Shown here in pieces: positions 35,866-44,928 of a stretch of DNA of 64,000 bases. The notes beneath the pieces were generated by a model. The model had not been told where the DNA came from. It saw nothing but the letters and a program-made list of their open reading frames with translations, and did not search any database. Source of the stretch: Segatella copri. Lineage in GTDB: Bacteria; Bacteroidota; Bacteroidia; Bacteroidales; Bacteroidaceae. The first letter of the stretch is position 1. Each line of letters starts with the position of its first letter. The DNA lies in the NCBI RefSeq assembly GCF_002224675.1, contig NZ_NMPZ01000022.1, forward strand, positions 1 through 64,000, read 5' to 3'. The position numbers and the translations under genes were made by a program.

Positions 35866-37011
35866 ATGAACAAGATACCATTCGAATATGGTTCTATCGC
35901 TGAAAATGAATATTTCATTGATAGAATCGAAGATAGAAGAGACCTCAAGACTTTTCTTGGAGGAGGCATCAACGTGATGCTGATTTCTCCAAGACGATGG
36001 GGCAAGTCTTCACTTGTCAAAGCCGCAATGGAAGAGCTGAAGCAAGAACAGAAGGATGTGCGAGTATGCTATCTGGATGCCTTCAAGATTTTCTCTGAGG
36101 AAGAGTTCTACAACAAGTTTGCAAGTGCAGTACTCCAGGGCGTTTCTTCCACTATGGAAAAGAGATGGGCCGACATCGTAAAGTTCATCCAATCCATATC
36201 TCCAAGCCTCACCATCAACAGCGATCCAGTGAATGCCCTAGAAGTAAATCTGAACTTCAAGCCCCTAAAAGAAAGTGCCGAGGAAATTCTCAATCTTCCA
36301 GAAAAGATTGCCAAGGCTAAAGGCATCCATGTCATCGTGTGCATTGATGAGTTCCAACAATTGGCAAACCTGCCCGACTGGAAGCGCCTGGAAGGAACCA
36401 TGCGTTCGGTGTGGCAGGGACAACACAGTACGACCTATTGTCTCTATGGCAGTAAACGCCACATGATGATGGATATATTCGGCAACTCGAAGAATCCATT
36501 CTACCGTTTTGGACAGACGATGACATTGAAGAAGATAGCCAAGGAATACTGGAAGCCTTTCATTCACGACAGTTTCTACAATCACGGCAAGTCTATCAGC
36601 GATGATATGATAGAGCGAATCTGCAATGCCGTGCAATGCCACTCCTGGTATATGCAGCAATTCTGCTTTCTCATCTGGACACGTACGGCAACAGAGGTGA
36701 CAGAGGAAATCTATCAGTCACAGCTTACCAAACTTCTGGATATCAATGCCGATATGTTCATTACCGATATTGATGGCATGCCTGCCTCACAGATAGCATT
36801 CCTGCGTGCCGTCTGCATGGGAGAGACTCATTTCAATGCCCAACAGGTTGTAGCAGAATATGGACTCGGTGCTCCACGCACCATCACCAAGAACAAAAAG
36901 ACTCTTGTAGAAAGAGACTTCATTGAGAAATCGGGCGATGGCTTCAAGATGGTTGACCCCGTTTTCGAACTGTGGTTCAAACGGGAATACTGCAACATTT
37001 TTCCTCAATAA
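35866..37011 (+). CDS. AAA family ATPase (ATPase_2/AAA_14-like)
   Basis: Archaeal-type AAA ATPase, multicopy in Bacteroidales. The 381-residue protein has a P-loop SPRRWGKSSL (41-50), Walker B VIVCIDEFQQL (Asp161, Glu162), and a C-terminal winged-helix-like part. The conserved ending MVDPVFELWFKR is typical of the group. It has its own promoter with a palindromic operator. A truncated relative lies upstream on the other strand. Cellular role is not known. Confidence 0.8.
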   Translation: MNKIPFEYGSIAENEYFIDRIEDRRDLKTFLGGGINVMLISPRRWGKSSLVKAAMEELKQEQKDVRVCYLDAFKIFSEEEFYNKFASAVLQGVSSTMEKRWADIVKFIQSISPSLTINSDPVNALEVNLNFKPLKESAEEILNLPEKIAKAKGIHVIVCIDEFQQLANLPDWKRLEGTMRSVWQGQHSTTYCLYGSKRHMMMDIFGNSKNPFYRFGQTMTLKKIAKEYWKPFIHDSFYNHGKSISDDMIERICNAVQCHSWYMQQFCFLIWTRTATEVTEEIYQSQLTKLLDINADMFITDIDGMPASQIAFLRAVCMGETHFNAQQVVAEYGLGAPRTITKNKKTLVERDFIEKSGDGFKMVDPVFELWFKREYCNIFPQ

Positions 37012-37041
37012 GATATAGAAAAACTATATAAACAGTTAATC

Positions 37042-37070
37042 CCCCATCACGCAGCCAAAGCGTGGTGGGG
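37042..37070 (+). terminator. Hairpin after the AAA ATPase gene
   Basis: CCCCATCACGC (37042-37052) pairs with GCGTGGTGGGG (37060-37070). No long T-run follows, so termination is probable but not certain. Confidence 0.6.
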
Positions 37071-37162
37071 AATTGCCAAACCGTCATACTACTATTATTT
37101 CTCATTATGATAAAGTTTCATAAATAATCAGCTCATTTATAGTTACCTTCGAGCTTATTTTA

Positions 37163-37170
37163 TAATTTTG
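37163..37170 (+). promoter_or_regulatory. -7 element directly before the sulfatase ATG (leaderless type)
   Basis: TAATTTTG ends 5 nt before the ATG at 37176. No clear -33 TTTG was found. Confidence 0.5.
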
Positions 37171-37175
37171 CACCC

Positions 37176-38999
37176 ATGAAACAGATTATTCATAGACTAT
37201 TTCCACATACGCTGTGGAACAGAGAGACGACAACCCTCTGGGGATGCGCCTTCGGAAAACTCATATTGTTTGACATCATCTGGTGCCTACAGACCACCTT
37301 TACCTCGTTCTCGCTGCCCGAGGTGTATGTCAACTCCATCTTGGTAGCACTCATCCTGCTCCTGCCACTGATGCTCACGGGCAAGAAATGGACGGAGTAT
37401 CTGCTGCTCTTCATCGTGGACGGACTGCTGATAAGCAATCTGATGTATAGCCGCACATATAATTCGGCGATACCCTTGGAGAGCTATCTGCTGGCAGGCA
37501 ACCTGAGCGACTTCACCGCCAGCGTCATAGACTCCATGCGACTCATCGACATCCTGCTGCCGCTATCTACCATCGCCAGCATCCTATACATATATAATAA
37601 GGTGAAAAAACAGCAGGCAGGAAAGGCTTCAATAGCCCAGACATCCCAAGCCAGCTATGGATTGCGACTCAAGCAATACCTCTGCACCCTGCTCGTGGTG
37701 TTCCTTGTATCCGCAATGCAAGTGATGACAAGAGGCGGTTGGCAGCAAGCATTTACCCGTTTGCAAAATGCCAATTACTATACTTGCGCCGTGCCAATGT
37801 ATACCATTTTTGGCAACTTGATACACCAAGGAATGCAAACTCAGACTCCATTTACGCCCCAAATGAAGGCGGAAATAGAGGCTTGGCAGAAACAGCAGCC
37901 ATCTTATAAAGCCCTGCCAGATAGCATCGATAAGAAAAAAACATTGGTCGTTATCTTCTGCGAATCGCTGGAAAGTTGGGTTATCAACAAGAAGGTGGAG
38001 GGCAAAGAAATCACCCCTAACCTCAATGCTGCCATTGCTGACAGCCATACCCTATATGCCCCCTATGTACTGACACAGGTGAAAGGTGGTCGCTCTATTG
38101 ATGGACAACTACTGGTAAACACAGGACTTCTGCCACTGATGAATGGTTGCTATGCTATGCAGTGCCAGAACACCACCTATCCATCGCTTGCCAAAGCGCT
38201 CAAAGAGCAACATCAGGCTAAGTCATATCTGATGACGGTTGACAAGCCAGTAACCTGGAACCAGGAAATCGTGGCTCACAACTTTGGGATAGATACCCTG
38301 TTCTGCAATGACAGTTGGATCAATGACGAGAAAGTAGGTAGCAGAAAGAAACTGGGCGATGTCTCATTTATGAAGCAAATCGTCAAGAAGCTAAAAAGCA
38401 GCAACATTCTCAGCAATGGGCAGAGCACATTCCTCCAGATAGTCACCTATTCTGGTCATAACCCATTCGTATTGCCAGACAACTTGAAGCGCATCCACTT
38501 CAAGGGTTCCTATCCCGAGAAGATGTGCGACTATATGACGATGGCCAATTATACCGACCACGGACTGGGCATCCTGCTCCGCTATCTGAAGAGCCGACCA
38601 GACTATAAGGACATGATGATAGTGCTCATCGGCGACCATGAGGGTCTCGCAGCCGATCGCAAGCCTATCTGCGCTTCGCCTGCCGCCAAGGGCATCGTGA
38701 GCGACAAGCAGTTCACACCATTCATCGTGGTCAATGCTCCTGTAGGGGGTATATATAATAAGGTGATGGGGCAAGTCGACCAATACCCTACCATCCTGAA
38801 CCTGATGCATCTGGATAGCTACACATGGAAGGGTATGGGACAGAGCATTCTCGACCCGAAGAAACAACCTGCCGCCGTGGGCTCAGACAATATGAACGTG
38901 GAGAAGACTGGAATTGTCTCTAACCAAGAAATCAAAAGACTCTCGGAGGCTCATCGCATATCCGACTTACTCATAAGATACAACAAGATAGTAAAATAA
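37176..38999 (+). CDS. LTA synthase family sulfatase-like phosphotransferase
   Basis: Membrane-anchored alkaline-phosphatase-superfamily enzyme, 607 residues. Helices cover residues 25-200 (about five), followed by an extracytoplasmic sulfatase domain with VVIFCESLESW, the nucleophile region KGGRSIDGQL (Ser in place of the LtaS Thr), YSGHNPF and IGDHEGL. In Gram-negative bacteria such proteins transfer phosphoethanolamine or phosphoglycerol to LPS or glycans. The next gene starts 2 bp after its stop, so it is translated with the ArnT-like gene. Confidence 0.82.
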   Translation: MKQIIHRLFPHTLWNRETTTLWGCAFGKLILFDIIWCLQTTFTSFSLPEVYVNSILVALILLLPLMLTGKKWTEYLLLFIVDGLLISNLMYSRTYNSAIPLESYLLAGNLSDFTASVIDSMRLIDILLPLSTIASILYIYNKVKKQQAGKASIAQTSQASYGLRLKQYLCTLLVVFLVSAMQVMTRGGWQQAFTRLQNANYYTCAVPMYTIFGNLIHQGMQTQTPFTPQMKAEIEAWQKQQPSYKALPDSIDKKKTLVVIFCESLESWVINKKVEGKEITPNLNAAIADSHTLYAPYVLTQVKGGRSIDGQLLVNTGLLPLMNGCYAMQCQNTTYPSLAKALKEQHQAKSYLMTVDKPVTWNQEIVAHNFGIDTLFCNDSWINDEKVGSRKKLGDVSFMKQIVKKLKSSNILSNGQSTFLQIVTYSGHNPFVLPDNLKRIHFKGSYPEKMCDYMTMANYTDHGLGILLRYLKSRPDYKDMMIVLIGDHEGLAADRKPICASPAAKGIVSDKQFTPFIVVNAPVGGIYNKVMGQVDQYPTILNLMHLDSYTWKGMGQSILDPKKQPAAVGSDNMNVEKTGIVSNQEIKRLSEAHRISDLLIRYNKIVK

Positions 39000-39000
39000 T

Positions 39001-40707
39001 ATGGACAAGACATATAAGAAAGCATTCTGGCTCATCATCATCCTGGCTATCGTGATGATGATTCCATTCCTCGGACTCTCTGATTTCAACACCAAGGGAG
39101 AACCTCGCGAGGCGGTGGTTGCCTACACCATGCTGGAACATGGCAACTGGATTCTGCCCATCAACAATGGTGGCGACATCCCTTACAAACCACCTTTCTT
39201 CCACTGGTGCATCGCCTTCTTCAGCCTCATCGCCGGCCACGTGAATGAATATACCTCACGTCTGCCATCCGCCGTATCGCTGGTTTTGATGACCATTGGC
39301 GGCTTCGTATTCTATGCCAAGCGCAAGGATACACAGACCAGCCTCATCGCTGCCATCCTCACGCTCACCGCCTTCGAGGTGCACCGTGCCGGAATGAACT
39401 GCCGTGTGGATATGGTGAACTCTGCCCTGATGGTGGGAGCTATGTATCTGCTCTACCGCTGGTGGGAGAAGGGAAAGCACCAGCTGCCTTGGCTTGCCAT
39501 CCTCTGCATGAGCGGCGCCACGCTGACCAAGGGTCCTGTGGGCATCATCCTGCCTTGCTTCGTGATGGGCGTATTCATGCTTACCCAGCGCGAGAACTTC
39601 TGGGGCATCGTATGGCGCATGGCTCTAACCGCCCTGCTCTCGCTCATCATCCCATTCTGCTGGTACTATGCTGCTTACCTGCAAGGTGGCGACGAGTTCC
39701 TGCGCCTGGTGAAGGAAGAGAACATCGACCGATTCATGGGCAAGATGGCATACGAATCGCACGAGAACCCGGCGTGGTACAACCTGCTCACACTCGTGAT
39801 GGGTTGGGCTCCTTATACCTTATTATTACTGTTCTCGCTCTTCATCCTGCCTTGGAAGAAGTTCTCCAAGACCCGATTCCTTGAGAATGCGAAGAAGGCT
39901 ACTCCGCTGCAGGTGTTCACCTGGCTCGCCTTCCTCCTGGTGCTCTTCTTCTACTGCATCCCAAAGAGCAAGCGCAGTGTCTATCTGCTGCCATGCTATC
40001 CGTTCATGGCTTATCTCATAGCTGAATACATCGTCTGGATGATGAAGGAGAAGGTGGGAGCCATCAAGGTATATGCAGGGGTGATTGCCTCGCTGGCAGT
40101 TATCCTCGTGATTGCTACGCTTGTTATACGAGCAGGCGGCATACCAGATACCATTTTCCATGGCAAGCATGCTGCCGACAACATCGCCATGCTCCATGCC
40201 ATAAGGGAATCTACTCATGGTATCCTATTCTACGTATGCTATATGTTTCTTATAATAGGAGCTTATCATATATTCAAGGCACTCAAGAAAAAAGAGACAA
40301 GCCAAATGATGAGATATACATTGGTGATGATTATCGCACTTTTCATCACACTCGACTCCACCCTGCAGCCTGCCGTGCTCAACACCAAGGCAGACAAGCA
40401 TCTGGCGCCGGTTATCGAAAAGAAGTTTGATACAGGTAAGCTTTACTCCTATATGTCGATAGAGATGATGCATTTCTTCAGCCTCAACTTCTATCTGGGC
40501 GATAAGATCCAGCAGTTTGACAAGGTATTGCCGCAGGATGGCGTGCTGATGATTCCGGAAGGAGATATGCCAGACTTCAAGGAGAAATTCGGCAAGGACT
40601 ATACCTTACAGAAGGTTTGGGAAGTAAAGAGACTCGTAGAATGGCATCATCCGGTAGGCTTCTATCAGTTTGTGAAGACAAGTGCCAACATCGCACAGAA
40701 CAAATGA
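39001..40707 (+). CDS. ArnT-like glycosyltransferase family 39 protein
   Basis: Integral membrane GT-C enzyme of 568 residues with about 11-12 helices and a soluble C-terminal tail. The first loop has the family acidic motif (LSDFNTKGEPREAVVAYTM) and later PKSKRSVYLLPCYPF, typical of ArnT/PMT-type sugar transfer from polyprenyl-phosphate donors. It is probably cotranscribed with the sulfatase gene. The nearby GT2 enzyme could supply the polyprenyl-phosphate sugar. Substrate is inference. Confidence 0.85.
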   Translation: MDKTYKKAFWLIIILAIVMMIPFLGLSDFNTKGEPREAVVAYTMLEHGNWILPINNGGDIPYKPPFFHWCIAFFSLIAGHVNEYTSRLPSAVSLVLMTIGGFVFYAKRKDTQTSLIAAILTLTAFEVHRAGMNCRVDMVNSALMVGAMYLLYRWWEKGKHQLPWLAILCMSGATLTKGPVGIILPCFVMGVFMLTQRENFWGIVWRMALTALLSLIIPFCWYYAAYLQGGDEFLRLVKEENIDRFMGKMAYESHENPAWYNLLTLVMGWAPYTLLLLFSLFILPWKKFSKTRFLENAKKATPLQVFTWLAFLLVLFFYCIPKSKRSVYLLPCYPFMAYLIAEYIVWMMKEKVGAIKVYAGVIASLAVILVIATLVIRAGGIPDTIFHGKHAADNIAMLHAIRESTHGILFYVCYMFLIIGAYHIFKALKKKETSQMMRYTLVMIIALFITLDSTLQPAVLNTKADKHLAPVIEKKFDTGKLYSYMSIEMMHFFSLNFYLGDKIQQFDKVLPQDGVLMIPEGDMPDFKEKFGKDYTLQKVWEVKRLVEWHHPVGFYQFVKTSANIAQNK

Positions 40708-40741
40708 TTAGTGAGTAGTGATTAATTATTAGTGATTAGAT

Positions 40742-40783
40742 ACAAAAAAAGCATCGGAACTCATAATCCCGATGCTTTTTTGT
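40742..40783. terminator. Bidirectional terminator
   Basis: ACAAAAAAAGCATCGG pairs with CCGATGCTTTTTTGT around an 11-nt loop, between two convergent glycosyltransferase genes. Confidence 0.85.
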
Positions 40784-40827
40784 ATCTATCAAATTGATAT
40801 TCTTCTTATTTTCTTTCTTCGATAAGA

Positions 40828-41757
40828 TTATACTCTTTCTTCTATAAAATATCGAGGACGGCGCTTCACCTCGGTATAAATCTTGCCGATATAGACACCC
40901 GTAATGCCCACACCCGTGGTGATGATGCCACCGATAAACCACATGGAAACGAGCAAGGAGGTCCAGCCCTGGATGGTCTTGCCCTGGAAATGCTCCACCA
41001 AGGCAAAGATAATCATGATGAAGGCTACTAAAGTCATCGCCAAGCCCAGGAAAGTGATAAACTTCAATGGTGCCACGGAAAACGAGGTGATGCCATCGAT
41101 ACTGAAGCTCAGCATCTTGGTGAGCGGATACTTGCTCTCACCTGCCTCGCGTGCCTTGCGGTCGTAATAGACGAATCCCTCACGGAACCCCAACTGGCGG
41201 ACGATGGCCCTGAGGAAGAGATTGCGCTCGGAGTACTGCATCAGAGCCTTCAGCGTGCGGTTGGTCATCATGCGGAAATCGGCATGATTATACACCGTAT
41301 CCTTATCCACGCTCTGCATCAGCTTATAGAAAGCCTGAGCGGTGAATCGCTTGAAGAAGGTATCGGTCTTACGCTCCTTGCGCACACCATAGATGATATC
41401 CTTGCCTTCCTGCACCTGCTGAGCCATATCGATGATGACATTCTCATCATCCTGCAGGTCGGCATCGATACTTACCATCGCATCACAATGATCTACCGCC
41501 GCTTCCATTCCTGCCCAGAGTGCATTCTGATGTCCCCGGTTATGAGATAACTTGATGCCGTGTACATACCTGTGCTCCTTGGCAGCATCGGAAATCATCT
41601 GCCAGGTACGGTCACGACTACCATCGTCAACAAGGAGCAACTCCGTGTCGGCATCTGTTTTTACCTTGATGTTCTTGATCAGATTGCCAAGCACCTCCAG
41701 GGTCTTCGGCAATACCGCTTCCTCGTTATAGCAAGGAATCACTATGAATATCTTCAT
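40828..41757 (-). CDS. Polyprenyl-phosphate glycosyltransferase (GT2, GtrB/ArnC-like)
   Basis: GT2 enzyme transferring a sugar to undecaprenyl phosphate. From ATG 41757 it is 309 residues: opening KIFIVIPCYNEE, the DDGSRDRT donor-binding segment, and the DXD-type motif SIDADLQDD. Two C-terminal helices (about 225-295) end in the typical YIGKIYTEVKRRPRYF sequence. It could supply the polyprenyl-sugar donor used by the convergent ArnT-like gene. An in-frame codon at 41784 is less likely as start because MKIF matches the family opening. Confidence 0.87.
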   Translation of the reverse strand: MKIFIVIPCYNEEAVLPKTLEVLGNLIKNIKVKTDADTELLLVDDGSRDRTWQMISDAAKEHRYVHGIKLSHNRGHQNALWAGMEAAVDHCDAMVSIDADLQDDENVIIDMAQQVQEGKDIIYGVRKERKTDTFFKRFTAQAFYKLMQSVDKDTVYNHADFRMMTNRTLKALMQYSERNLFLRAIVRQLGFREGFVYYDRKAREAGESKYPLTKMLSFSIDGITSFSVAPLKFITFLGLAMTLVAFIMIIFALVEHFQGKTIQGWTSLLVSMWFIGGIITTGVGITGVYIGKIYTEVKRRPRYFIEERV

Positions 41758-41810
41758 CACTTTTCTTTTTTTCGTCGTTAGCATGGATACTTATCAATTG
41801 CAAAAATACC

Positions 41811-41818
41811 CCGATTTT
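41811..41818 (-). promoter_or_regulatory. -7 element of the GT2 gene
   Basis: CAAAAATA on the plus strand reads TATTTTTG (TAnnTTTG), about 53 nt upstream of the ATG at 41757. Confidence 0.5.
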
Positions 41819-41909
41819 CTTACATACACAAATAAAACGCCAGTTTTTTTATAATCTTGCATCATATTCCTGAAAAGAAGGACTGGGAAAGCAGGATAAA
41901 CCCCAGATT

Positions 41910-44006
41910 TTACCACTTCCACTTCACCTGTACCTCTAGATCCATCTGATGAGAACCGGCGATTTCCTGCAAGCCGGAAGAGATGTGGGTGCGGTCGAAA
42001 TAATCGGTGCTGCCCAGCTTTGCTATAACCAGCAGATGATGGCTGATCTCCGAACGCGCCACCAGGGCATAGCGGATGCCCTCGCCAAAGTAACTGCCAA
42101 AACTCATCTGATAGAGCAAGCCCGGCTCATAGGCATAGATGCGACTGTCGAAATCCTGGGTGTGAAAATAGCCGAAACTGCCCTGCAGCCTCAGCCACCG
42201 CCAATGATATCCGATGTTTTCATTCAGCAGATAACCGCTGCTGGAAGCATTCTGGGTGCCGCTACTGGAAGCATTCCCGGTACCGCTGCCCGCATTTCCT
42301 TCCCGGTACTTCGTATAATCCACACTCGTCTTGGAACTCCAGTTTTTCGTGGTAACGCTGGCATAGAAACGGAGACGCCCGGTAGCGTTTCCCGCCTTTT
42401 CCTTATAGCGGACCCGGGCTCCCAGTGTCCAGAAACGGGCAGGAAGATAGAGGATATTCAGCAGATGATCCCAGCTCTGCGTACTCTGGCGGGTATGATA
42501 CTTAGGCCAGGCAAAATAGGCAAAGTCGCTATAGGCGGTAATGGTCCAGCGACTGCCTGGCGACCACGTAGCCCCCACATACATGCCGTTTTCATCCTGC
42601 ACGCTGCTTCCCTCGGCAAAGCTGTTGCTGAACAGGGAATAGTATCTGGCAGAATAGAACCGTTGCACAGCCGTGAGCGAGAAATGATCGGAAACCAGAT
42701 AAGATGCTGCATTGAGCGTGGCGACGGCTCCACAATCACCCGTTGCCGTTTCGCCACCTATCGTCCAGCGATGGGAAATATAGCCATAATCTACACTCAC
42801 ATTCCAGAAGGCATCACCTTCGGGAGCAAACCGCTTGTACAACTGCACCTTTTCTGGCATCAGCGGAAGGGAGAAAGAGGTATAGAAACCGGTGGCTCCA
42901 ATATGCCAGCCCTGATGGCGATAGTTGATATTGCCACCCACCAGCGTATTGGAGGCTATATCCTGCCTGGCTATCTCCCTGCGTGTACGGTGCAGACCGG
43001 TCTTGAGAATAGTCTTGATGCCACCCTCATCACTCAGCGTGGCATCTATCTTGCGATAAGAGAGGAATCCGGTAAGGTCAAGTCCCTTCAACAAGGTATA
43101 GGTGGCTGCTGCTCCCTGCAGATAGTTGGCAGAAGAGCGGGAGGAATGAACCTTGATCTGGCTGGTGGTTCTGCCCAGCGAGGACAGTATCGAGAGTTTG
43201 CCGAAGCTGAAGTCGTTGTTGAGAATCAGTCCCATTCCCTCGTGCAGCCGATACCTGCCCAGAGTGATATTCTTCCATCTGCCTAATTTCCTGACTTGCA
43301 GATAGAAGGAATAGAAATCATATCCCAGGTTGTTCCTGCCGCTTCCGAAAGGTTCGCCCGCATCCTGGGCACCAACGAATCCCATCTTCACATAGTCGCC
43401 ATACCTGAACTGATAGCGCACCCCGTGCCTATACTTATATCCCAGGTATCCATCGGCTCCCTTGCCATCGCCCTTGCGCTCATAGAAAGGCACTTTCACC
43501 ATTCCCATCACCTCGTGCTTGCCATACTTCAGGATATTCTTCAGGCTCGGGAACTGCTGGCGGGGAGTCTCGTCGGCTACATAGAAGAAGCTGTTCATCA
43601 ACTGCCGCTGATACCAGCTGATACTGGGGATGAGAGCCAGTTCTGCCATCGTCTTCATCCCATGATAGCGATAGAGATATGCCTGGATATCCTCTACCTG
43701 CGAAGGGGTGAGGAAAGGCAGATGCTCCATCTCTTCGCGGGTAGCCGTATTCAGATTCAGCGGATGCTGCGCCAGCTCCTCCAGTTCCTCCTCATAATCC
43801 TCCCAGGCAGTCTGTTCGAAATCCTCCATCTCCGAGAGTTCCATCAGATATTCCTGCCAAGGACGCGAAGAGACATGCTTCTCCCTATCTTCTTCCGACC
43901 GGGAAGAGGAGTCCTGGGCACAAACAGAAGGGTCATAGAATAACTGGGAGCTGCCTATGAGAAACAGTTTCAACAAAAAGCGGATGATAGGTTGCCAATA
44001 CTTCAT
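41910..44006 (-). CDS. Helix-hairpin-helix outer membrane barrel protein
   Basis: Exported protein of 698 residues with an N-terminal hydrophobic stretch (about 6-30). A pair of helix-hairpin-helix motifs (about 75-135: LNLNTATREEMEHLPFLT and GMKTMAELALIPSIS) resembles the ComEA DNA-binding domain. The remaining 550 residues look like an outer-membrane beta-barrel of about 20 or more strands, including a Gly/Ser/Asn-rich NASSSGTQNASSSG loop. Such proteins are found in Bacteroidales; a role in DNA uptake or attachment is suggested only by the HhH unit. Confidence 0.7.
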   Translation of the reverse strand: MKYWQPIIRFLLKLFLIGSSQLFYDPSVCAQDSSSRSEEDREKHVSSRPWQEYLMELSEMEDFEQTAWEDYEEELEELAQHPLNLNTATREEMEHLPFLTPSQVEDIQAYLYRYHGMKTMAELALIPSISWYQRQLMNSFFYVADETPRQQFPSLKNILKYGKHEVMGMVKVPFYERKGDGKGADGYLGYKYRHGVRYQFRYGDYVKMGFVGAQDAGEPFGSGRNNLGYDFYSFYLQVRKLGRWKNITLGRYRLHEGMGLILNNDFSFGKLSILSSLGRTTSQIKVHSSRSSANYLQGAAATYTLLKGLDLTGFLSYRKIDATLSDEGGIKTILKTGLHRTRREIARQDIASNTLVGGNINYRHQGWHIGATGFYTSFSLPLMPEKVQLYKRFAPEGDAFWNVSVDYGYISHRWTIGGETATGDCGAVATLNAASYLVSDHFSLTAVQRFYSARYYSLFSNSFAEGSSVQDENGMYVGATWSPGSRWTITAYSDFAYFAWPKYHTRQSTQSWDHLLNILYLPARFWTLGARVRYKEKAGNATGRLRFYASVTTKNWSSKTSVDYTKYREGNAGSGTGNASSSGTQNASSSGYLLNENIGYHWRWLRLQGSFGYFHTQDFDSRIYAYEPGLLYQMSFGSYFGEGIRYALVARSEISHHLLVIAKLGSTDYFDRTHISSGLQEIAGSHQMDLEVQVKWKW

Positions 44007-44035
44007 AGACAGGCAAAAGAATTATTAAATTTCCA

Positions 44036-44043
44036 CAAAGATA
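44036..44043 (-). promoter_or_regulatory. -7 element of the HhH barrel gene
   Basis: CAAAGATA on the plus strand reads TATCTTTG on the minus strand, 29 nt before the ATG at 44006. Confidence 0.55.
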
Positions 44044-44107
44044 CTGCGAAATTCTGAAAATGAGTAAGAAAAGAGTAACTTTCTTTCTCTAAATGGGAAA
44101 TTATCTG

Positions 44108-44115
44108 TAATTTTG
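44108..44115 (+). promoter_or_regulatory. -7 element of the DUF4294 gene
   Basis: TAATTTTG, about 99 nt upstream of the ATG at 44215. The leader includes a GCTCC/GGAGC hairpin near 44170. Confidence 0.5.
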
Positions 44116-44214
44116 CGGCATAATTAGAAATAGAAGAGGATTACACCTCTTTATATATATAAGAGATGCTCCGGACAGGGAGCGGATTATTTAAATTGGA
44201 TCAAGAAGATTTTT

Positions 44215-44853
44215 ATGAAACAGAAGATATTCTTTTTGCTGGCGATGCTCTTCTGCATCACGCTGCAGACAATGGCACAGACGGATGACGACAAGCCTGA
44301 AAACAAGGAAGTCGATATGGATGTTCCTACCTTCGAACCGATGGTGAAGGTGGGAAAGGTGCTGCTCGACCACGACAGCATACAGTATGTACAGGTGAAC
44401 AACGTGTATGTTTATCCACAGCCGGTGTTCAAGAACGCCAAGGAAAGAATGGCGTACAACCGTCTGGTATATAACATCAAGAAAGTTCTGCCGATAGCCA
44501 AGGAGGTGAGAAAGATCATCATCGAAACGGGTGACTATCTGGAAACCCTGCCCAACAAGAAGGCGAAGGATGCGCACATGAAGCTGGTGGAGAAAAGCAT
44601 CAAGCAGGAATATACACCGAGAATGAAGAAACTCACCTATGCACAGGGCAAGCTCTGCATCAAACTGGTGTATCGTGAGTGCAATTCATCCTCCTATCAC
44701 CTTATCCAGGCATTCCTCGGCCCTATCCGTGCCGGCTTCTATCAGGCTTTCGCCGCCCTCTTCGGTGCCAGCCTCAACAAGAAATATGATCCGAACGGAG
44801 TGGATAGGCTCACGGAAAGAGTGGTGAGACAGGTAGAATCAGGACAGATATAA
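44215..44853 (+). CDS. DUF4294 domain protein
   Basis: Exported protein of 212 residues with a signal peptide (about 1-21, cleavage near TMAQ), then the DUF4294 core: VNNVYVYPQPVFKNAKE, YNRLVYNIKKVLPIAKEVRK and TYAQGKLCIKLVYRECNSSS. The function of this widely conserved Bacteroidetes family is not known. It marks the left edge of the RiPP-like island; a degenerate partial copy of the same gene lies at the right edge (55559-55661), which is unlikely by chance. Confidence 0.85.
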   Translation: MKQKIFFLLAMLFCITLQTMAQTDDDKPENKEVDMDVPTFEPMVKVGKVLLDHDSIQYVQVNNVYVYPQPVFKNAKERMAYNRLVYNIKKVLPIAKEVRKIIIETGDYLETLPNKKAKDAHMKLVEKSIKQEYTPRMKKLTYAQGKLCIKLVYRECNSSSYHLIQAFLGPIRAGFYQAFAALFGASLNKKYDPNGVDRLTERVVRQVESGQI

Positions 44854-44928
44854 AAAGAAAAAAGCAAAGCCCACGAGCATGAAGCCATGAGCATTGCTTG
44901 ATGCCAACAGTAATCTTAGTAGGAAAAA